Shown: positions 52,569 through 63,194 of the stretch, one piece after another
How the letters are laid out: every line of letters begins with the position of its first letter
Numbering within the stretch: the stretch's first letter is position 1
Source of the DNA: GYS-P2D sp964522505
GTDB taxonomy: Bacteria; Bacteroidota; Bacteroidia; Chitinophagales; Saprospiraceae
DNA length: 64,000 nt
Assembly (NCBI GenBank): GCA_964522505.1
Contig: CAZFWJ010000007.1
Coordinates: 17,794-81,793 of the forward strand
Reading direction: 5' to 3'
Position numbers and translations under genes: made by a program
Notes under the pieces: generated by a model
Database searches by the model: none
What the model saw: only the letters and a program-made list of their open reading frames with translations
Told to the model about the DNA's origin: nothing

Positions 52569-55034
52569 ATGGCGCAAAAATCTTTTTTCAAAATCCCCTA
52601 CAAGTATATTTTCCTAGCGCTATGGAGCATAGTCATTTTAGGTTTCATAGTTGTCATGTCTCTATTCATGTATGTGGCTAAAACTAAGATGCCTAATACT
52701 GATGAATTGGAGAATCCAACGTTCGAGCAAGCGACCCTAATCTACAGCAGTGACGGAAAAGAGATCGATCGATACTTCAGCAAGAATCGGGAGTGGATAC
52801 AGTATGAGGAGCTATCACCTTATCTGATAGATGCCCTTGTAGCTACTGAAGACCACCGGTATTTTAGCCATAGCGGAATAGATAGTTATTCCTTGATGCG
52901 TGCTGCTATTCTCTTGGGTAGTAGGGGAGGAGCAAGTACCATCACCCAACAACTGGCTAAGCAGTTTTTTACTGACCAGAGAAGTTCCAATCCCGTCAGG
53001 CGAATTTGGCAAAAGATGAAAGAATGGGTAATCGCTGTTGAGTTTGAGCGACGATACACCAAGGAAGAGATCTTAGCCATGTTCTATAACAAGTTTGATT
53101 TCTATTATAGTGCTAATGGAGTTGCCGCAGCCTCACAGGTATATTTTGGCAAGGATCAAAAGGATCTTACGCTTAATGAAGCAGCCATGTTTGTAGGGAT
53201 GTTTAAAAACCCATATTACTACAATCCCATCAGAGAGGCAGAACGAGCCGCAATACGTCGTAAGACGGTTTTAGCCCAGATGCGCAAGCGAGAGTATATT
53301 ACTGAAGAGGAGTATGCAGAAGCTCGGGCAGGGGAATTGGACTTGAGTAAATTTCGACGAAAGGAAGTCTATAATGGACTGGCACCACATTTTATGTCAG
53401 AGCTCAAGAAGTATGTCCGCGCCCTCATGGCTGAAAATAATATCACCAAGCCAGGTGGAGAGTCTTATGATTTAGACAACGATGGACTGAGGATTTATAC
53501 CACTATAGATAGCCGCTATCAAAAGCATGCAGAAGCTGCTGCCGAAAAGCATATGACCGCTCTTCAACGTCAGTTTGAAAATACCTGGTCAGGCAAGGAT
53601 CTATGGGAGTATACTGAAGAAGGTCATGAGAACCTCAAATCGCGCAATAGTATTTTAAATAATCAAGTTGAAAATTCTGAACGTTATGCCACACTGCGCA
53701 AGAAATATCTCGGCGAGATTAGCAATACGATAAGCACCAACATTGATAATGTAAGATTATGGAATGCTGACATCATTAGAATGTATCGAGCGGATCAGGA
53801 TGACAATTATTTCTCAGGGCTTATAGATCGAGAGTCTATCAGTCGAAAGCAGCGAGATGTATATGAAGAAATCATGAGCACCGAATACTGGCCTAAGCTA
53901 AAGCGTTCTTGGATAGACTTAGGCAAAGCCGCTAAAAAAGCGTTCAACACCAAGGAGAAGTTGATAATCCCAACCTATAATGGCACTGTCCAAAGGGTAA
54001 TGACACCCATGGATAGTATCAAGCATATGCTCAATCATCTTCAGATAGGTAGTATTGCAATGGATCCTAAGACTGGATATGTCAAGTCATGGGTTGGAGG
54101 TGTCGACTATACCCATTGGAAATATGATCATGTCAATTCTAACCGCCAAGCAGGTTCTACCTTTAAACCTTTCCTATATACTACTGCTGTTATGAATGGC
54201 TATTCTCCTTGCTATCCAGTAGAAGACATCCAGTATACAATTCCTGCCAATGAGAAAAATTTTAGTCTTGATAAGAGTTGGTCACCTAAGAATGCTCGAG
54301 GCACCTTTACTAATGAACGTGTTTCGCTTAAGGAGGCGTTGAAGAAATCACTCAATTCGGTTTCACTATGGTTAGTTCGTGAGATCGGTTCAGTAGATGG
54401 GATTATTCAGCTTGCAGAAAATATGGGTATTGGTTCTGGTAAAATACCGAGATACCCATCAATAATATTGGGAACACCAAATGTTTCTGTTCTTGAAATG
54501 ACGACGGCCTATAGCACTTTTGCCAACAATGGAGTGACCGTGGAGCCGATCTTTATTGAGAAAATTACGGACCGCCATGGAGTAGAAATTTACAGAAGTG
54601 AGGTGTCTTCTCATCGTTCGATTCCAGAGGACTATAACTATGTCATGGTCGACATGCTTAAGTACGCAGCCGGTGCTGTGTCATGGAAGATTAAATCTGA
54701 TTTTGGAGGAAAGACGGGCACGACAAATGATCATGTGGATGCATGGTTCATGGGTATTACACCTAATCTTGTTACCGGAACATGGGTAGGTGGCGAGTAT
54801 CCGTGGATACGATTCACCGATTTCAATTATGGTCAAGGCTCATACATGGCACGACCGTATTTTCTTGATTATATGAGTAGGGTAGAATCTGACAAGGCAA
54901 TCGAATTTGACACCGAGGCCGTATTTAGTTATCCAGATCATGTCGATGTTGAGCTAGATTGCTCAAAGTATGCTGCACTGTTAAATTCAGACTCTGATGA
55001 GGAGAGCTTGGATCAGGAACCGCCAGATTATTAA
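52569..55034 (+). CDS. Class A penicillin-binding protein 1 (bifunctional)
   Basis: The 821-residue inner-membrane protein polymerises and cross-links peptidoglycan. One transmembrane helix (about 13-38) precedes a GT51 glycosyltransferase domain (TEDHRYFSHSGID with catalytic Glu, STITQQLAKQFF) and the transpeptidase domain with STFK (GSTFKPFLYTTA, catalytic Ser), SLN and KTGTTND. A 100-residue insert of helices (about 320-430) separates the domains. A paralogue of the same layout follows 71 bp downstream, indicating tandem duplication. Confidence 0.95.
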   Translation: MAQKSFFKIPYKYIFLALWSIVILGFIVVMSLFMYVAKTKMPNTDELENPTFEQATLIYSSDGKEIDRYFSKNREWIQYEELSPYLIDALVATEDHRYFSHSGIDSYSLMRAAILLGSRGGASTITQQLAKQFFTDQRSSNPVRRIWQKMKEWVIAVEFERRYTKEEILAMFYNKFDFYYSANGVAAASQVYFGKDQKDLTLNEAAMFVGMFKNPYYYNPIREAERAAIRRKTVLAQMRKREYITEEEYAEARAGELDLSKFRRKEVYNGLAPHFMSELKKYVRALMAENNITKPGGESYDLDNDGLRIYTTIDSRYQKHAEAAAEKHMTALQRQFENTWSGKDLWEYTEEGHENLKSRNSILNNQVENSERYATLRKKYLGEISNTISTNIDNVRLWNADIIRMYRADQDDNYFSGLIDRESISRKQRDVYEEIMSTEYWPKLKRSWIDLGKAAKKAFNTKEKLIIPTYNGTVQRVMTPMDSIKHMLNHLQIGSIAMDPKTGYVKSWVGGVDYTHWKYDHVNSNRQAGSTFKPFLYTTAVMNGYSPCYPVEDIQYTIPANEKNFSLDKSWSPKNARGTFTNERVSLKEALKKSLNSVSLWLVREIGSVDGIIQLAENMGIGSGKIPRYPSIILGTPNVSVLEMTTAYSTFANNGVTVEPIFIEKITDRHGVEIYRSEVSSHRSIPEDYNYVMVDMLKYAAGAVSWKIKSDFGGKTGTTNDHVDAWFMGITPNLVTGTWVGGEYPWIRFTDFNYGQGSYMARPYFLDYMSRVESDKAIEFDTEAVFSYPDHVDVELDCSKYAALLNSDSDEESLDQEPPDY

Positions 55035-55105
55035 TCTTATTGGGCTCTAAGTAGTGTTTTCCGTTACCTTCTCTATCTTAGATTTTTATAGCGGATAATT
55101 ACCTA

Positions 55106-57706
55106 ATGTCTAAGATTACCCAGTCAATTGCTAATTTTTGGCGCAACGAGAAAAAAAGATCGTCGCTTAAGTGGATTGCACGCCTGATTTGGGCGGGCAC
55201 CATATTAAGTTTAATAGCTGGTATAATCATCATTACCACAGTGGCATATGGGGACCTACCAGGATTTGAGGACCTTGAAAATCCTAAGTACGATCTGGCT
55301 TCGACCATTTATGATATCAATGGAGAGGAGTTTGGTAATTACTACATCGAAAATCGTCAGTTTATCGATTATGCGGAGTTGTCACCCCATGTAAGGGCAG
55401 CTTTATACAGTGTTGAGGACGCGAGATACTTTAATCATGCGGGCATCGACTTTAGGGCGCTTGTGCGTGTAGCTGTTAAGAGCGTTCTACTGAGGCAGAG
55501 TAGCGCTGGTGGAGGAAGTACCATCACTCAGCAATTGGCCAAACTATTATTTAATAGAGCATCACTGAATGGCAAGTCTAAAATGTCACGTGCCTTGACC
55601 ATTGCATCAATAAAGTTCAAAGAGTGGATCACGGCAGTAAAACTCGAGAGGAGTTATACTAAGGAAGAGATTGTAGCCATGTACCTCAACAAGTTTGAGT
55701 TTATCAACGGGGCACATGGTATAAAGTCCGCAGCAGAGATTTATTTTGGTAAGGATCAGCGAGAACTGGAAATTGAAGAAGCCGCAACCTTAGTTGGCAT
55801 GCTTAAGAATCCAGCTCGATTCAATCCTGTGCGGTTCGCTGAGCGCACTAAGGGTCGCAGAGATGTAGTATTAGGATTAATGTCAAATCGCGGGCTACTA
55901 TCCGATGTCAGACGAGATAGCTTAGTATCCCAGCCGATCGATATGACCAATTTTAAGCGTGCTAATCAGAGCGAAGGCGTTGCGCCATACTTCCGCAGTG
56001 AATTGACTAAGTATATTAAATCACTCCTCGTAAAAGATGAATATCACAAACCTGAAGGGGGGAGCTATGATATCTATCGTGATGGGCTCAAGGTATACAC
56101 GACGATTGATGTCAGATATCAAAAACTCGCAGAGCAGGCTCTTTGGGAACACCTTGCCACCCTGCAGGAGCGATATTGGAGAGCCTGGGAGCGAAAGAAT
56201 CCACTCACCTATGAAGCTGATGAGATCAAACAGAAACTCATAATGGAGTCCGTTGATCGCAGAGTAAGAGATACAGAGATCTATAAGTCTTTGTATAAGA
56301 AGTATTTCAGCGATATAGCAGAAAAGGCGCAGGATGAATTTGATCTAGATATCAAAGAGCCTACTATACGGAGACTAATGAATGATATTGGATATCTCGA
56401 AGAAATTCCACGTGAAGTAAGAGATAAATATCGCAAGGTGGTCACGTCAGATGCGGCACAGGCTCAGTGGACTGCATTTCAAAACGCGCTCAAGAAATCC
56501 ATGAAGGAGAAAGTAGAGGCAGAGGTGTTTGCTTACAATGAAAATGGCTATGAGACAAAGACCATGACGCGCATGGATAGCCTATTGTATCATCTACGGC
56601 ACTTGCAAGGAGGTCTGCTTTCTGTAGATCCTTCTAACGGGCATATTAAGGCTTGGGTCGGTGGAGCAGACCATCGATATTTCAAGTTTGATCATGTCAC
56701 CACACGTAGACAAGTCGGCTCAACCATTAAGCCGTTTGTATATGCTACAGCAATAGGTGTACAAGGAATTTCCCCGTGCCAAGAATTTAGCGATAGACAG
56801 TATACTATAGCACCAGGGGACGCCAGTTTTCAGGTGGATGCCGAATGGTCACCTTCAAATGCTAATGGGCTTTTTACAGAAAACATGTATAACCTCTATC
56901 AGGGATTACTCTATTCCAAGAATTCGATTACCATTAGGATTGTAAAAGAAATGGGTACAATCGAACTAGTTAGGGATCTACTAAACAACGTGGGTATCGA
57001 TAAGAACGAAAGACTTCCCGGAGGAAGACTTATGGTGCCAAATGTGCCGTCCATTGCTCTAGGGTCAGTGGATCTATCGCTCATGCAGATGACAGGTGGA
57101 TATACCACATTTGCCAACAATGGTATATATACAGAGCCCGTATTCATAGATAGAATTGAAGATAAAAATGGTAAGGTCATCTACCGTAGTTCTAAATTTC
57201 AGCGTAGAGCATTAAATCCAACTTATAATGCAGTGATGGTAGATATGCTTCAGAATAATACAGGTGGCGGCTTTGGCTTGGGCTTAAAGAGTCCGAATGG
57301 AGGAAAGACAGGAACGACAAATGATTATGCAGACGGCTGGTTTATGGGGATCACACCAAATCTGGTAACTGGCGTATGGGTTGGCGGTGATGAGAAGTGG
57401 GTGAGGTTTTACACCTTAGATAATGGTCAGGGATTTGTGATGGCGAGGCCCATATATCAGAACTACCTTAAAAAGATTGAGGCATCAGAAGAAATAGCTT
57501 TTGACGTCAATGCGAAATTCCCTGAGCCGCCAGCAGGAATAGAAGATATCATAGACTGCTCACGATTTAAACAGAAAGAGCCAGAATTAGAACGGGAACA
57601 ACGATTGCAGCAAAAAATCGACTTGGAGGTTTTTGATGATGAGTTTGATGATATGTTCGATGAAGAATTTGAAGCAGAGCCCATAGATACTACAGGTGAC
57701 TTTTAG
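55106..57706 (+). CDS. Class A penicillin-binding protein 2 (bifunctional, tandem paralogue)
   Basis: The 866-residue protein has a transmembrane helix at about 25-50, GT51 motifs EDARYFNHAGIDF and STITQQLAKLLF, and transpeptidase motifs STIK (GSTIKPFVYATA), SKN (LLYSKNSIT) and KTGTTND. The same helical insert is present. It ends with a strongly acidic tail (FDDEFDDMFDEEFEAEP) that the upstream paralogue has only in reduced form. The two differ widely in sequence, so the duplication is old. Confidence 0.95.
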   Translation: MSKITQSIANFWRNEKKRSSLKWIARLIWAGTILSLIAGIIIITTVAYGDLPGFEDLENPKYDLASTIYDINGEEFGNYYIENRQFIDYAELSPHVRAALYSVEDARYFNHAGIDFRALVRVAVKSVLLRQSSAGGGSTITQQLAKLLFNRASLNGKSKMSRALTIASIKFKEWITAVKLERSYTKEEIVAMYLNKFEFINGAHGIKSAAEIYFGKDQRELEIEEAATLVGMLKNPARFNPVRFAERTKGRRDVVLGLMSNRGLLSDVRRDSLVSQPIDMTNFKRANQSEGVAPYFRSELTKYIKSLLVKDEYHKPEGGSYDIYRDGLKVYTTIDVRYQKLAEQALWEHLATLQERYWRAWERKNPLTYEADEIKQKLIMESVDRRVRDTEIYKSLYKKYFSDIAEKAQDEFDLDIKEPTIRRLMNDIGYLEEIPREVRDKYRKVVTSDAAQAQWTAFQNALKKSMKEKVEAEVFAYNENGYETKTMTRMDSLLYHLRHLQGGLLSVDPSNGHIKAWVGGADHRYFKFDHVTTRRQVGSTIKPFVYATAIGVQGISPCQEFSDRQYTIAPGDASFQVDAEWSPSNANGLFTENMYNLYQGLLYSKNSITIRIVKEMGTIELVRDLLNNVGIDKNERLPGGRLMVPNVPSIALGSVDLSLMQMTGGYTTFANNGIYTEPVFIDRIEDKNGKVIYRSSKFQRRALNPTYNAVMVDMLQNNTGGGFGLGLKSPNGGKTGTTNDYADGWFMGITPNLVTGVWVGGDEKWVRFYTLDNGQGFVMARPIYQNYLKKIEASEEIAFDVNAKFPEPPAGIEDIIDCSRFKQKEPELEREQRLQQKIDLEVFDDEFDDMFDEEFEAEPIDTTGDF

Positions 57707-57785
57707 TTCATATAAGTCTTTTCTTTAATATTGTATCAGCAATATTTACACCCAATTTGTTGTTTTGATTTTGGTGAACAAGCCT

Positions 57786-59462
57786 ATGAGAATCTGTCGC
57801 TTTCTATTTTTAATAATCTTAGGATTGTTGAGCACCAGTGCTATAGCACAGGAAAGCTACCGTATTCGATTGGCTATATCAGCTATTGACACCACTGCAA
57901 GAACAGCGTGCTATGACCTTCAGTTTGCCAATGGAAGTAATATAGAATGGTTCCTGAGCAATGCGAATGTTTTCCTTTTTTACGACTTTTCAAGGGCATG
58001 TTTTCTGCCTACTCAGTCTTCATTATTATTAGATGATTTGATCTATGATCTCAATGACTTAGAACGTACAAGCGACACCACATCAGTTCCTGGATTTCCA
58101 CTTCCATATGGGCCAACTTTGGGATCTACAAGAGTTGGGTTTTCCACTGATCAACGAGGTGTACTAATTGACACCTTAGGTACGTGGGTTAGTACAGTTG
58201 AGTTATGTTTTGTCCTTAAATTCGATGACATCACCGATCCGTCGACTTGTTTCATCACTGATTTCATGAATGATGAAACCCAAGCGTTATTGCCAGTTTC
58301 AGATATCGTACAAAGATTTGATCCTCAATTACTTTTCGTCGATATACCTAGGGATACAGCAATCAATATACGACCGGATGGCACTCGCACATCTTGCTTT
58401 ATTCTTGAAGAGAACACAGTTGAACTATGCACAGATGGCATTGACAATGATGAAGATGGCTTGGTGGATTGCGATGACATTTCATCTTGTACCCCTGAAA
58501 ATCCAAGTCTCAATGTCAATGCACCTGGAGGCTGTGATGAGCGACCAGCGTTGATCAGAGTCAATGGTGTAACAGGCAATGCGACATATAGCTTAGATGG
58601 AATAACCTTTCAAGAAGACAGCATCTTTTCAGATTTGCCACCAGGCGATTATGAGATTTTCATACGTAAGAATGATGTCTCTGAGTGTATGATTATGACC
58701 GTTGTGAGATTAGAGCAAGAAGAATGCCGGGAGAATGATGATACATTATGTGCGGACGGTATCGATAATGATGATGATGGATTAGTCGACTGCGAAGATC
58801 CCGATTGTGTTCCTATGAGTTTTAATGTAGAGGTGTCTGACGCTATAGATTGTCCAGACCTTGCTGATGGTATGATCACTGTTATGAATGATTCACAGGG
58901 AGACTTTGCAATCAGTGTCGATAGCGGAATAACATATACGCCTGGATTGGAGATTATGAATCTACCTTTGGGCGATTACAACATTTTCATTCAGAATGAA
59001 AATACTGGCTGTATTATTGAATTTGATCAAAATCCAGTATCCATAGTTGCTGATATAACTTGCCCTGTGGAGATGGGTTTCTGTAGTGATGGCATTGACA
59101 ATGATGGAAATGGGCTCATAGATTGTCTGGATCCAGAGTGTCTTTCTGATTTTGCATGTGGAGACTTTCCGGCATATTTCATCCCTAATTCGATCAATCC
59201 ATTTTCGACTCAAGGCAATAATATATTTGGTGTGTTTGGAGCCGATGACGCACCGATAGTAATCGATGAGTTGAATATTTTTGATCGCTGGGGCAATCAA
59301 GTCTACGCTATATCACAGACTCCAGTACAAGCCATAGAATTATTTTGGGATGGAACTTTCCAAAACGAAGTAGTTACTCCTGGAGTATATCTATATCGTG
59401 CTGTTCTGTCAGCAGGGCCATTACAGGATGAAGCACTGGGAAATGTGTCCGTGATTTACTAA
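57786..59462 (+). CDS. T9SS type B cargo protein with DGIDND repeats
   Basis: The 558-residue secreted protein has a signal peptide (MRICRFLFLIILGLLSTSAIAQ; a TTG further upstream also opens the frame). Three copies of a calcium-binding-like motif occur (CTDGIDNDEDGLVDC, CADGIDNDDDGLVDC, CSDGIDNDGNGLIDC). Between them are short beta modules resembling SprB-type repeats (ATYSLDGITFQEDSIFSDLPPGDYEI). The last 85 residues are a gliding-motility-associated C-terminal domain (NIFDRWGNQVY...TPGVYLYRAVL), the signal for type IX export. It is probably a cell-surface or adhesion protein. Confidence 0.88.
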   Translation: MRICRFLFLIILGLLSTSAIAQESYRIRLAISAIDTTARTACYDLQFANGSNIEWFLSNANVFLFYDFSRACFLPTQSSLLLDDLIYDLNDLERTSDTTSVPGFPLPYGPTLGSTRVGFSTDQRGVLIDTLGTWVSTVELCFVLKFDDITDPSTCFITDFMNDETQALLPVSDIVQRFDPQLLFVDIPRDTAINIRPDGTRTSCFILEENTVELCTDGIDNDEDGLVDCDDISSCTPENPSLNVNAPGGCDERPALIRVNGVTGNATYSLDGITFQEDSIFSDLPPGDYEIFIRKNDVSECMIMTVVRLEQEECRENDDTLCADGIDNDDDGLVDCEDPDCVPMSFNVEVSDAIDCPDLADGMITVMNDSQGDFAISVDSGITYTPGLEIMNLPLGDYNIFIQNENTGCIIEFDQNPVSIVADITCPVEMGFCSDGIDNDGNGLIDCLDPECLSDFACGDFPAYFIPNSINPFSTQGNNIFGVFGADDAPIVIDELNIFDRWGNQVYAISQTPVQAIELFWDGTFQNEVVTPGVYLYRAVLSAGPLQDEALGNVSVIY

Positions 59463-59529
59463 TTCTTCTGAATGAACTTCTGGATTTAGATGCCCTAAAT
59501 GAGTAACTTGAGTAATTGAATTGAAAACA

Positions 59530-62500
59530 ATGACGCACCGCATTATTCTTCTAGCCTTGACTATAGTTTATACTGCCAGCCTTACAGGTCAGCAATTATG
59601 GCTTCATGATGGTCTTAGCCCGATCGAAACGATTGATTTCGAGATAATGCCAGCTCAGGACAATGCTAAGCTTAGAAACAAAGTAAAGCATCAATCGAAG
59701 AATTCTGGACCGCTCACGTTTGCAGAACCCATTAATACAGATTTCAAGACAAGTAATCGTGGAACATGGGAGAGTGTAGAGGGCGACAGACAAGTTTGGC
59801 GCTTACGGGTAAGCAGCCCGGGAGCGTATTCTCTCAACTTAGGATTTGAAGAGTTTTATTTGCCCTCGTCGGCGGTAATGTTTCTTTCTGACACAGATAA
59901 GACCCATGTCATTGGTCCGTTGACTGCAGATGACAATGAAGAACATAGACAATGGTGGTCACCGATTATACCTGGAGACGATATCACTATAGAGATTCAA
60001 GTGGATGCGGAGGAAAGGGAAGATCTGGTTGCTAACCTGACTAAGGTTAATCATGATTTTGCGGGATTTGGCGCAGCCTTATCAGGGTCTTGCAATGTTG
60101 ACGTCGTTTGTGACGAAGATGATGGATTTGGATTGATTGATCAATATCGAGATTTAATCAATAGCGTAGGGATGTATTCTATCAACGGCTCTAATGCTTG
60201 TTCTGGATCATTGATTAATACCACAGAAAATGACTGTACGCCTTACTTTTTAACGGCGTTTCATTGTGAACTTAGACAAAATAATGCAGCAACAGTAGTA
60301 GTGTATTGGAACTTCGAGAACTCGACCTGTCGACCTCCAGGATCAGCTGCAAGCGGTGCAAATGGTGATGGCCCAATGACTAATTTCAATTCAGGTTCGA
60401 GAGTAGTTGCTGAATACAGACCATCAGATTTTACCTTAATAGAGTTAGATGATGATGTGAATCCAAACTTTGATCCATTTTATTCTGGTTGGAACGTCGA
60501 GAGTGAAGTGTTCGATACTGTATTATGTATTCATCATCCTAACACAGAAGAAAAGAGGATCAGTTTTGATTTTGATCAAACAGTGCCTTTCACGGAAGGC
60601 CTCTTTATGAGGGTAGAAAATTGGGAATTGGGTACAACTGAGCCTGGTTCATCTGGGTCTCCACTATACACTACCAATGGAGAGATTATTGGACAGCTAA
60701 CAGGAGGTCTTGCTGCTTGCGGCAATGATCAATTTGATGATTTTGGCATGCTTCAGATAAGTTGGGAAGGTGGCGGAACACCAGAATCACGCTTGAGCGA
60801 TTGGTTAGATCCTGGCAATACTGGAAGGCTTACTATGACTGGACGCGCATGTGTTAGTGTGACATCTTTGAGCCCGATGAGTATTTCCGGTTGTAGTGCT
60901 AATAGTTCAACAGTTCAAACTGTTCTTTCTGTTGAATCAGGATATGAGAACGGTGCTAACGTGATCCTGGGAGAATTACCATCAGGTGTTTCTGGCACCT
61001 TATCTTCTAATCGCCTATCACCGAACTCTGATATAACTATCACCCTAGATATAAGCCAATTAGCTACTTCTTTTGATGGGCAAATAGAGATTTTAATAGA
61101 AGATGAAAATAGTGTTGAAACTACTACACTCGCTGTGAATTTGGATGCTGAGAGTCCATCGCTACCGACTCTAATATCGCCGACTGGTAATGAACAAGAT
61201 GTGAGCTTTGATGCAACGCTCAGTTGGATAGATACTCAGGACTCTTATAATGTGGAGTTGTCGACATCTTCTGATTTTAGTCAGGTCTTTTTTAGTGCCC
61301 AAGGTATTGCTGAGAATGAAGTAAGTCTGACGAGTCTTGATATTAATACGACATATTTCTGGCGTGTAGAATCAATCAATTCTTGTGGGAGAAGCGGTTT
61401 TTCGTCTGCATCATCATTTACTACCGGAGATATTACCTGTAGTAGCATAACATCATCAGATGGACCTTTTTCTATAGCGACTTCACCAAATGTGGTTAGC
61501 AGTACAATAGAAATAGATGAGGATTTAGAGATTGTTGACCTAAATGTGCTGGACATAATGGGGATACACACTTTCATCTCTGATCTTGAATTCAGGTTAA
61601 TAGGACCGGATGGCACGTCGGTGGATCTGTTGATTCAAGCTTGTGACAATGAGGATAACTTCAATATTTCTTTTGACGATGAGAGTGACAACGTCAATGT
61701 CAGTTGTCCATTTAATGATGGCACCGTTTATAGACCGAATTCACCGCTGTCAGTATTTGATGGTATGTCCTCTCAGGGTAGATGGACATTGGAGATTACG
61801 GATGCTGTCAACATAGATGGCGGAAGATTTAATTCATGGCGCCTAGAGCTATGCCTTAATGGTGGTGCAGTTGGGGGTGCTAATCCTGATCCAGTAGATG
61901 AGGATTGTGATCGAGTATTATCGTCCAATGAACCATTAACAATTTCGGATATGAATGGGCCTACAGTCTCGTCAATCGAGATTTCTGAAGATTTCTTAAT
62001 TGATGATGTCAATATTCTGAATGTAACAGGATCACATCCATTTGTTGGAGATCTCAATTTCGTACTTGTTGGGCCGAATGGTGCGAGAGTAGAGTTACTC
62101 TCTAACCAGTGTGGATCTAATAATGATTTCAATGTGTCCTTTGATGATCAGAGTAATCTTCTATCAATCTCCTGTCCATTTACGGATGGATTATCTTATA
62201 GACCTGAAAGGCCTTTAAACATATTTAATGGTATGTCTTCACGTGGTGTTTGGTCACTGGAAATAGCAGATGGGGTAGCGTTTGACGATGGAGTATTTGA
62301 TTCCTGGACTTTGGAGCTATGTCAACCAGCAGATGCGGCTACTAGTAGATCTTTTGCAGTGAGCCCTGCTCAATTGTCATTATGTGAGAAATTTTTTGAA
62401 CCTATAACATTTGCGATAGACCTAAGCGGTAGCTATGACGATGCCATAACTATTGAGTTACAAGATTCTGATGGAAACCTAATTGGTCAACCCATAGATG

Positions 62501-63189
62501 CAAATAGTGGTAGCGATCTTCAGATCACTCTTGACGATGGTAGTCGATTCTTCGATAATTCTACTAGTACTTTGATTTTATTGATCAGTGATACTCAAGG
62601 GAGCACTAGTTTTGACGTACCAGTTCTATCACAAGTTGATGATCTGGTCATCGAGCAATTATCACCTGGGTTTGAAGAAGTTGATGTTGAACTTGAGCCA
62701 ACGTTTAGATGGTCCACTACAGAATATACGATCGATTTTGAAATAACACTTGCAGATGATACAGGTGCGGAGGTGCTTAACTTTGTGCTTGACGAGGTCA
62801 TAGATACCTTAACACTTACAACTCGACTCGAGCCTCTGACAACTTATCAATGGAGTGTAACGGCTATAGGAGAGTGCTCAACAGATTTTGTCACTGACTT
62901 GTCCTCTTTTACTACACGCAGTAGCACTGCGACAATTGATATTTCCGAAACCGATATCGATGTGTATCCTAACCCAGTAGCAGAATTGCTGACTATCTCT
63001 AAAGAAACTGCTTGGACAGATGAAGCAAGATTTAGGCTGTTTAGTGTGCAAGGTGTGTTGATGCATCAGGTCCAACTAAACGAGCAAGTGTCCTTGATCG
63101 ATCTGAATGATGTACCTGTCGGTGCCTATTTTTATCAGATTACTGAGGGTGATGACAGCTTTATCCAGCGACTTATTATAGCGAGATAA
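59530..63189 (+). CDS. Large secreted trypsin-like protease with P/Homo B domains and T9SS type A signal
   Basis: The 1219-residue protein has a signal peptide (ending ..SLTGQQ), an N-terminal prodomain-like part and an S1-type protease domain of the lysyl endopeptidase kind: H245 in FLTAFHCE, D300 in PSDFTLIELDD and S375 in EPGSSGSPLYT (numbered from ATG 59530). A fibronectin-III-like region is followed by two Homo B/P domains (about 635-765 and 790-910, both with FDDxSxxxxxxCPF) and another FN3-like part. The end (YPNPVAELLTISK...GAYFYQITEGDDSFIQRLII) is a type A sorting domain. TTG 59521 also opens the frame. Confidence 0.9.
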   Translation: MTHRIILLALTIVYTASLTGQQLWLHDGLSPIETIDFEIMPAQDNAKLRNKVKHQSKNSGPLTFAEPINTDFKTSNRGTWESVEGDRQVWRLRVSSPGAYSLNLGFEEFYLPSSAVMFLSDTDKTHVIGPLTADDNEEHRQWWSPIIPGDDITIEIQVDAEEREDLVANLTKVNHDFAGFGAALSGSCNVDVVCDEDDGFGLIDQYRDLINSVGMYSINGSNACSGSLINTTENDCTPYFLTAFHCELRQNNAATVVVYWNFENSTCRPPGSAASGANGDGPMTNFNSGSRVVAEYRPSDFTLIELDDDVNPNFDPFYSGWNVESEVFDTVLCIHHPNTEEKRISFDFDQTVPFTEGLFMRVENWELGTTEPGSSGSPLYTTNGEIIGQLTGGLAACGNDQFDDFGMLQISWEGGGTPESRLSDWLDPGNTGRLTMTGRACVSVTSLSPMSISGCSANSSTVQTVLSVESGYENGANVILGELPSGVSGTLSSNRLSPNSDITITLDISQLATSFDGQIEILIEDENSVETTTLAVNLDAESPSLPTLISPTGNEQDVSFDATLSWIDTQDSYNVELSTSSDFSQVFFSAQGIAENEVSLTSLDINTTYFWRVESINSCGRSGFSSASSFTTGDITCSSITSSDGPFSIATSPNVVSSTIEIDEDLEIVDLNVLDIMGIHTFISDLEFRLIGPDGTSVDLLIQACDNEDNFNISFDDESDNVNVSCPFNDGTVYRPNSPLSVFDGMSSQGRWTLEITDAVNIDGGRFNSWRLELCLNGGAVGGANPDPVDEDCDRVLSSNEPLTISDMNGPTVSSIEISEDFLIDDVNILNVTGSHPFVGDLNFVLVGPNGARVELLSNQCGSNNDFNVSFDDQSNLLSISCPFTDGLSYRPERPLNIFNGMSSRGVWSLEIADGVAFDDGVFDSWTLELCQPADAATSRSFAVSPAQLSLCEKFFEPITFAIDLSGSYDDAITIELQDSDGNLIGQPIDANSGSDLQITLDDGSRFFDNSTSTLILLISDTQGSTSFDVPVLSQVDDLVIEQLSPGFEEVDVELEPTFRWSTTEYTIDFEITLADDTGAEVLNFVLDEVIDTLTLTTRLEPLTTYQWSVTAIGECSTDFVTDLSSFTTRSSTATIDISETDIDVYPNPVAELLTISKETAWTDEARFRLFSVQGVLMHQVQLNEQVSLIDLNDVPVGAYFYQITEGDDSFIQRLIIAR

Positions 63190-63194
63190 ACGAC

